From NCBI GenBank assembly GCA_024280195.1, contig JAJRQP010000026.1, forward strand, positions 1 to 5,246: a DNA stretch of 5,246 nucleotides, given 5' to 3'. The stretch is from Bacteroidota bacterium. GTDB lineage: Bacteria > Bacteroidota > Bacteroidia > Flavobacteriales_D > Crocinitomicaceae. Below the pieces are notes generated by a model that was not told the DNA's origin, ran no database searches, and was given only the letters and a program-made list of their open reading frames with translations. Within the stretch, counting starts at the first letter, position 1. Every line of letters starts with the position of its first letter. The position numbers and the translations under genes are program-made. Shown here one piece after another: positions 1 through 3,683 of this stretch.

Positions 1-441
1 ATTTGTCGGTACTTTGTGAGAAAGAGGAAAGTGTTTTATCAAAATTTTATCATCTTCGAAAGCAATCCCTGAAGAAGTAGTATCAAGCGTGTGAACATTA
101 ATTTCGAATGCCAATCGAGAACCTCCGTATTGTAATTGCAAGTTAAGAATTTGCTTTAAACCATCGGGTCCGTAAATTTCAATTGATTTTTTTCTACCAA
201 GTAGATGCATGGAACTCAATAAACCTACCAATCCAAAGTAATGGTCTCCATGAAGATGCGAAATTAAGATATGTTCTACCTTTTGAAATTTGACTCCGTA
301 TTTACGAAATTGAACTTGGGTGCCTTCTCCGCAATCAATCAAAATATTACGACCTCGACATTCTACATATTGAGAAGTTGGATTTCTTGTTTTTGTAGGC
401 AATGCAGCGCCACTTCCTAGAATGGTAACCGTAAAACTCAC
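1..441 (-). CDS. rnz: Ribonuclease Z, N-terminal half (truncated by window edge)
   Basis: This is the first 147 residues of a metallo-beta-lactamase-fold tRNA 3'-processing endonuclease (usual family length about 300), cut at the window edge with its reading frame open. The family removes the 3' trailer from tRNA precursors in the cytoplasm using two zinc ions. Visible signatures are the N-terminal strand TVTILGSGAALPT (residues 4-16) followed by RNPTSQ, IDCGEGTQ (35-42), the zinc-binding motif SHLHGDH (61-67; H62, H64, D66, H67), and FPLSHKVPT (138-146), where H142 matches the next metal-ligand histidine. The distal aspartate and histidine ligands lie outside the window. The start is GTG at 441-439, chosen because the family N-terminus begins there and no ATG fits. 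The start overlaps the STAS stop codon by four bases (GTGA), which suggests translational coupling. Identification is firm; the exact start is likely. Confidence 0.95.
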   Translation of the reverse strand, partial: MSFTVTILGSGAALPTKTRNPTSQYVECRGRNILIDCGEGTQVQFRKYGVKFQKVEHILISHLHGDHYFGLVGLLSSMHLLGRKKSIEIYGPDGLKQILNLQLQYGGSRLAFEINVHTLDTTSSGIAFEDDKILIKHFPLSHKVPTN

Positions 442-779
442 TTACTTAATGATTCCAAAGCATCTTTTTCTGAAGAAACAATTGTAAGAACTTTATCTAA
501 TTGCGCAATCTGAATCAATTTACTGACATTCTCTTGAAGGCCACACAATACAAATTGACCATTGGTATCTTTGCACATTCTGTTAGCGATAAGAATCGCA
601 CTCAAGCCTGAAGAATCACAGTACTTCGTTGCGGACATATCAATCACAATATTGTTAACGCTCTTCTTACTTAAAATCAGCAATTCTGCTTTCAATTCTG
701 GAGCATTTCCTGCATTTAACTTCTCAATATTTGTCTTAACGACTGCAGTTTCTTTATTCTGATTGACTATAAAATCCAT
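438..779 (-). CDS. STAS-domain protein, anti-sigma-factor antagonist type
   Basis: This 113-residue protein is a single STAS domain, the usual size for SpoIIAA/RsbV-like anti-anti-sigma factors. Visible features are an N-terminal strand region, IVIDMSATKYCDSSGL (residues 44-59) containing the conserved D55-S56-S57-G58, then GQFVLCGLQENVSKLIQIAQLDKVL (74-98), which corresponds to the last strand and helix of the fold. By alignment with SpoIIAA, S56 is the likely site phosphorylated by a partner kinase. In characterised systems the unphosphorylated form binds an anti-sigma kinase or another target protein. The protein lacks a membrane segment or signal peptide and should be cytoplasmic. It follows pyrB after a 111-base gap and overlaps rnz by four bases, so the two are probably co-translated. 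The partner is unknown; a SiaB-like kinase lies upstream in the same cluster, but a link is only inferred. The domain call is secure and the physiological role is not. Confidence 0.92.
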   Translation of the reverse strand: MDFIVNQNKETAVVKTNIEKLNAGNAPELKAELLILSKKSVNNIVIDMSATKYCDSSGLSAILIANRMCKDTNGQFVLCGLQENVSKLIQIAQLDKVLTIVSSEKDALESLSK

Positions 780-798
780 TGTGCATTGGTTTGTTTCT

Positions 799-833
799 CA
801 AAAATAACAAATTATTGCAGAATAAGACTACAA
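799..833 (-). promoter_or_regulatory. Candidate Bacteroidetes-type promoter for STAS-rnz
   Basis: On the minus strand a TATTTTTG box (806-799) matches the Bacteroidetes -7 consensus TAnnTTTG. A TTG lies upstream at 833-831, separated by 24 bases, slightly longer than the 17-23 described for Flavobacterium. The predicted transcript would start about 10-15 bases before the STAS ATG. The TTG overlaps the T-run of the weak hairpin after pyrB. AT-rich sequence makes chance matches common. Confidence 0.4.
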
Positions 834-857
834 AAAACGTCAGCAATTACTCTGAAC
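832..857 (-). terminator. Weak possible intrinsic terminator after pyrB
   Basis: On the minus strand TCAG (855-852) and CTGA (843-840) can pair around an 8-base loop. One more G-C pair (857 with 839) is possible if base 856 bulges out. One base after the stem comes a run of six T (837-832). The stem is short, so termination would at best be partial. It sits 34 bases beyond the pyrB stop and just before the STAS gene, where it could lower read-through from pyrRB. Confidence 0.3.
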
Positions 858-890
858 AAATGAAAATTAAATGCTTAAACTAGAATGATG

Positions 891-1823
891 TTAGTCTCGA
901 TTAATTTTAGAAGCCAAAAGATAAATAACGGCCATTCTCACAGCAACCCCATTCTCAACTTGATTTAAAATAATAGCTTGATCAGAATCGGCAACCTCAC
1001 TGGTTATTTCCACCCCTCTATTAATGGGACCAGGATGCATTACCACAATTTTCTTAGAAAGGTTATCTAAAATCTCTTTGGTCAAACCATATTGCATTGC
1101 ATATTCTCGAATGGATGGGAAATATTTAATGTCTTGCCTTTCTAATTGAATTCTCAGCATATTTGCCACATCACACCACTCTAACGCTTTGGCTAAATCA
1201 TGTTCCACTTTGACTCCGAGCTCATGGATGTATTTGGGAATCAAGGTTGTCGGTCCACAAACCATTACCTCTGCCCCTAATTTTTGCAGGCAATAAATAT
1301 TAGACAAAGCAACTCGAGAATGAAGAATATCCCCCACTATAACCACTTTTTTCCCTTCTACCTTTCCTAGTCTTTCTCTTATAGAAAATGCATCCAATAA
1401 AGCTTGGGTCGGATGTTCATGTGTTCCATCTCCAGCATTGATAACTTTTGCATCTATTCTTTCTGCAAGAAATTTTGCAGCACCAGGACTTGCATGGCGC
1501 ATGACCACCATGTCAACTTTCATCGAGAGAATGTTATTGACTGTATCAATTAAAGTTTCTCCTTTCTTTACAGAACTACTTGCTGCAGAAAAATTAACAA
1601 CATCTGCAGACAACCTCTTTTCTGCAAGTTCAAAAGACAATCGCGTCCTTGTCGAATTTTCAAAGAATAAATTTGCGATGGTAATATCTCTGAGAGAAGG
1701 AACTTTTTTAATAGGTCGATTAATCACCTCTTTAAACGCATCTGCTGTTTTAAAAATGATTTCAATGTCATTTTTCGTTAATTCTTTGATACCTGTTAAA
1801 TGATCTACGCTTAATCTATCCAT
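891..1823 (-). CDS. pyrB: Aspartate carbamoyltransferase, catalytic chain
   Basis: PyrB condenses carbamoyl phosphate and L-aspartate into N-carbamoyl-aspartate, the committed step of de novo pyrimidine synthesis, in the cytoplasm. At 310 residues it has full family length. Carbamoyl-phosphate and active-site motifs are all present: FENSTRTRLSFE (54-65; S57-T58-R59-T60), SSSVKKGET (82-90, with K87 matching E. coli K84), MRH (108-110), HPTQALLD (137-144), GDILHSR (164-170) and the C-terminal HPGPINRGVEI (263-273). Residues R224 and Q226 in MLRIQ probably contact aspartate. The HPGP form and compact aspartate domain resemble the Bacillus-type enzyme, which works without a regulatory chain; no pyrI is in the window. 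The ATG lies inside the last codons of pyrR (8-base overlap), so the two genes are almost certainly one operon and translationally coupled. Control by PyrR is expected from family knowledge. Confidence 0.98.
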   Translation of the reverse strand: MDRLSVDHLTGIKELTKNDIEIIFKTADAFKEVINRPIKKVPSLRDITIANLFFENSTRTRLSFELAEKRLSADVVNFSAASSSVKKGETLIDTVNNILSMKVDMVVMRHASPGAAKFLAERIDAKVINAGDGTHEHPTQALLDAFSIRERLGKVEGKKVVIVGDILHSRVALSNIYCLQKLGAEVMVCGPTTLIPKYIHELGVKVEHDLAKALEWCDVANMLRIQLERQDIKYFPSIREYAMQYGLTKEILDNLSKKIVVMHPGPINRGVEITSEVADSDQAIILNQVENGVAVRMAVIYLLASKINRD

Positions 1824-2364
1824 TCGTCTCGGGTGTAAAAAGTACTACTTTATCTTGTCCTTCAATTTCTCTCCATTCTACAGAAACCCTTTCAGAGCTC
1901 AAGGTGTCAACCTTTTTCCCAATGTAATCAGCTTGAATGGGTAAATCTCTTTGAAAACGTCTGTCTATCATTACTAAAAGTTCAACATCTTCAGGCCGAC
2001 CAAAAGCTAACAATGCATCTAGTCCTGAACGAATTGTTCTTCCTGTATAGAGCACATCATCCAAAATAACCACTCTCTTATTTTCTATAACAAAATCAAT
2101 GTTTGTCGCACTTGGTATAAGTGGAATATCTCTTCTTCTGAAATCATCTCGATAGAAAGTAATATCTAAATTTCCACAAAGAACTTTCTTCTGAATAATT
2201 AGTTCTAAATGCTCTTTGATTCGAGTTAACACATTAATTCCTCTAGGCTGAAGTCCTATTAAAACGGTGTTCGAGAAGTCGTTGTGATTTTCAATTAATT
2301 GATAACAAAGTCGCTTGATTGTAAGTTCAAAGTGTTTTGAATTTAAAATGACTTGGTTTTCCAT
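1816..2364 (-). CDS. pyrR: PyrR: pyrimidine operon regulator / uracil phosphoribosyltransferase
   Basis: This 182-residue protein has the length and motifs of PyrR, a type I phosphoribosyltransferase-fold protein. In Bacillus it binds pyr mRNA when UMP is high and causes transcription attenuation; many members also convert uracil and PRPP to UMP. Seen here are LIGLQPRG (35-42), LDITFYRDDF (67-76), the PRPP-binding loop VVILDDVLYTGRT (98-110) with the acidic D102-D103 pair, and a C-terminal DRRFQRDLPIQADYIGKKV block (134-152) typical of PyrR rather than of hypoxanthine or plain uracil transferases. It is first in a pyrR-pyrB operon and overlaps pyrB by 8 bases. The ATG start is preceded by no Shine-Dalgarno site, normal for Bacteroidetes. 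A terminator hairpin 38 bases upstream could be its own regulatory target. RNA binding in this lineage is inferred; the enzyme family assignment is strong. Confidence 0.96.
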   Translation of the reverse strand: MENQVILNSKHFELTIKRLCYQLIENHNDFSNTVLIGLQPRGINVLTRIKEHLELIIQKKVLCGNLDITFYRDDFRRRDIPLIPSATNIDFVIENKRVVILDDVLYTGRTIRSGLDALLAFGRPEDVELLVMIDRRFQRDLPIQADYIGKKVDTLSSERVSVEWREIEGQDKVVLFTPETNG

Positions 2365-2369
2365 TGCAA

Positions 2370-2377
2370 CAAAGATA
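2370..2377 (-). promoter_or_regulatory. TATCTTTG box abutting the pyrR start
   Basis: TATCTTTG on the minus strand fits the Bacteroidetes -7 consensus TAnnTTTG exactly and ends five bases before the pyrR ATG. If active, the transcript would begin at or within a few bases of the start codon, giving a nearly leaderless mRNA that avoids the upstream terminator. No TTG is found 17-23 bases upstream, which lowers confidence. Confidence 0.3.
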
Positions 2378-2400
2378 AAAGATTAATCTAATCTATTTAT

Positions 2401-2440
2401 GAAAAAAAACAAAAAACCACAACTAAACCGATTAATTGTG
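2401..2440 (-). terminator. Intrinsic terminator upstream of pyrR (possible attenuator)
   Basis: On the minus strand CACAATTAA (2440-2432) pairs with TTAGTTGTG (2426-2418) in nine consecutive pairs including one G-U wobble, with the 5-base loop TCGGT. The stem is followed by a T-rich tract (2417-2401) with runs of six and eight T. On the plus strand the wobble becomes a C-A mismatch and no T-run follows, so the signal is strand-specific. It stops transcription coming from the SUI1 side 37 bases before the pyrR coding start. If the pyr promoter lies upstream of it, this is an attenuator; if downstream, it is a simple terminator. Confidence 0.75.
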
Positions 2441-2531
2441 TACTTTTGATTCGATAATTAAAATTAGTAACCGTTGACTCAATAATAAATACAGTTCAGG
2501 TTTTAATTTTAAAACTACGAAACATTTTTCC

Positions 2532-2559
2532 TAAATTTAGGTATTAGTTAGTAGTACAA
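2532..2559 (-). promoter_or_regulatory. Candidate pyrR leader promoter
   Basis: On the minus strand TTG (2559-2557) is followed after 17 bases by TAAATTTA (2539-2532), seven of eight bases matching TAnnTTTG. The spacing is within the Flavobacterium range. Transcription from here would give a leader of roughly 150-160 bases that contains the terminator hairpin. The -7 box is embedded in the perfect palindrome CCTAAATTTAGG, which could alternatively be a protein-binding site. Confidence 0.35.
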
Positions 2560-2696
2560 GAAGACTCATAACGAGTTTTGTTTGTTTTTGGTTTAGGTTA
2601 AAGGTAGCCTGGTTTTATGTATTTCATTTTTCTTTCGGATTTATTGGTTGAATTCGCTTTTTAGACATAGAATCAGGCCCTTTTTTTGTCCAAAAA

Positions 2697-3038
2697 TTAG
2701 TTCCCACCTTTCTTTTTAACAGAGAATCCTTCTTTTATTAGAAGATCATAAACCTTATCTTTAAACTTCCCTTGGATAAGGATGTCACCATCTTTCACCG
2801 CTCCTCCAACACCACATTTACTTTTAAGCATTTTTGCTAAATCTTTCAAATCCTCATTTGTTCCGACAAAACCCTCAACAAGTGTAACTTCTTTTCCTGC
2901 TCTTTTTTTTCGATCAATAGAAACGTATAAATTTTGCGCATTGGCAGCTAACGTTTCTAACTCTTGTTCATCATCGTAATCGAAAGAATAGTCTGGATTT
3001 GTTGAATAAACAACGTTAATTTTTTTCTTTTTTGCCAT
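2697..3038 (-). CDS. SUI1/YciH family (eIF1-like) translation factor
   Basis: This 113-residue basic protein carries a SUI1 domain in its C-terminal two thirds. Visible hallmarks are DRKKRAGKEVTLVEGF (42-57), then KMLKSKCGVGGAVKDGDI (69-86) and ILIQGKFKDKVYDLLIKEGF (86-105), followed by a lysine-rich tail KKKGG. The N-terminus is a lysine cluster plus an acidic, probably flexible segment (16-29). Eukaryotic eIF1 checks start-codon selection on the small ribosomal subunit; bacterial YciH homologues can bind the ribosome and influence initiation, but their normal role is poorly defined. It lies 53 bases after the SiaB-like kinase and is followed by the 332-base gap with a terminator, so it is likely the last gene of its transcript. 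No clear promoter box was seen directly before it. The ATG is followed by AKKKK, a usual beginning for this family. Confidence 0.93.
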   Translation of the reverse strand: MAKKKKINVVYSTNPDYSFDYDDEQELETLAANAQNLYVSIDRKKRAGKEVTLVEGFVGTNEDLKDLAKMLKSKCGVGGAVKDGDILIQGKFKDKVYDLLIKEGFSVKKKGGN

Positions 3039-3091
3039 TAATGAGATTTCTTTTTTAGATTTCGAATTGAATAAAATTCTTGGGAACTTGT

Positions 3092-3655
3092 TTAGTTACT
3101 TTTTGCTATTTTAATTTTGAACGTAAACAACATGTTTCCATCAGACAGAGCATAATAACTATGTTCTAGAGGTTGTCCAGATTTCATTCTAGTGGTAATA
3201 AAGCCTAATCCTGCTCCACCTTTTTCACTAATGTATTCATTAGTTAATACTGAAAGGTATGTTTCTTTCAATTCTTCTTTTGAATAACTATTGATTTTTT
3301 CAATGTATTTATCAACCTTTTGAAAATCATCAGGATTAATCACATTGGCAAATGAAAGACAAAAACTATCTGGACATTCAGAAAGAATTAAAAAACTAAG
3401 TTGTCGGTCTGCTTCATCCTTTTGTCCATGCAATCGAATATTCTGAAGACCTTCTATTAGAATTGAAAAGATACGTTTAACAATGCCTTTATCTGTTCCT
3501 TTTGACAATAATAAACTTTCAGCGTTTGCAGAAATACTGCTCACAAGATCTTGAGAAAAAGAACCATAATGAGAAATCAAAGCCTTCTCATCTTTCGATG
3601 AAACAACTAAATCATATTGATTTTGATATATTTCTCTAATTTCTTGTGAGGTCAT
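3092..3655 (-). CDS. SiaB family (DUF6272) GHKL-like protein kinase
   Basis: This 187-residue soluble protein resembles the SiaB/DUF6272 family of small GHKL-fold ATPases related to anti-sigma kinases. The ATP-binding signs are an N-box-like helix FSILIEGLQNIRLHG (63-77; E68, N72, H76) and a glycine-rich loop EKGGAGLGFITTRMKSG (144-160). No membrane segment or sensor domain is present, so it acts alone as a cytoplasmic kinase domain. In Pseudomonas, SiaB phosphorylates SiaC, and the phosphatase SiaA reverses this to control a diguanylate cyclase and biofilm formation. No SiaC (DUF1987) gene is seen here, though one could lie outside the window. The gene begins 28 bases after the stop of the large surface protein, suggesting co-transcription, and precedes the SUI1 gene by 53 bases. 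Family assignment comes from motif recognition; the substrate is unknown, and the STAS protein at 438-779 is one possible candidate. Confidence 0.82.
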   Translation of the reverse strand: MTSQEIREIYQNQYDLVVSSKDEKALISHYGSFSQDLVSSISANAESLLLSKGTDKGIVKRIFSILIEGLQNIRLHGQKDEADRQLSFLILSECPDSFCLSFANVINPDDFQKVDKYIEKINSYSKEELKETYLSVLTNEYISEKGGAGLGFITTRMKSGQPLEHSYYALSDGNMLFTFKIKIAKSN

Positions 3656-3683
3656 TTATCTATTTCTTTTATTAAAAACGGTA

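Larger units (their letters stand above)
2365..2696 (-). other. 332-base intergenic / pyrR leader region
   Basis: This non-coding stretch between the SUI1 gene stop and the pyrR ATG is very AT-rich and has no ORF of useful length on either strand. Read on the minus strand it holds, in order: two minimal ORFs of 14 and 9 codons that overlap as ATGA (2668-2624 and 2627-2598), a short inverted repeat ACTC-N5-GAGT (2576-2564), a promoter-like TTG/TAAATTTA pair, the perfect palindrome CCTAAATTTAGG (2541-2530), an imperfect palindrome with 7-base arms (2515-2500), a 9-base odd palindrome TTGAGTCAA (2482-2474), a 9-pair terminator hairpin with T-run, and a TATCTTTG box next to the pyrR start. No match to the Bacillus PyrR-binding loop was found by eye. 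Confidence 0.8.

Noticed and set aside
562..762. 66-codon plus-strand frame with a hydrophobic stretch
   Set aside because: It is antisense to the STAS gene; the hydrophobic look comes from reverse-complemented codons and no promoter or conserved motif supports it.
1438..1803. 121-codon open frame on the plus strand
   Set aside because: It is antisense to pyrB, which has every catalytic motif; the plus-strand translation shows no recognisable domain and is a shadow of the real gene.
2441..2448. TACTTTTG on the plus strand, an exact TAnnTTTG match
   Set aside because: There is no TTG at proper spacing upstream and no plus-strand gene downstream, so it is most likely a chance match.
2595..2610. 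Plus-strand hairpin AGGTTA-AAGG-TAGCCT followed by GGTTTT
   Set aside because: The stem is six pairs with a wobble, the T-run is short, and no plus-strand transcription unit is visible that it would end.
2664..2696. Possible terminator right after the SUI1 gene
   Set aside because: Only a five-pair stem with a loop of about 19 bases can form and it is followed by A residues, not a T-run.
2782..2979. 65-codon plus-strand frame
   Set aside because: It is antisense to the SUI1-domain gene, with low-complexity Ser/Pro-rich translation and no supporting signal.
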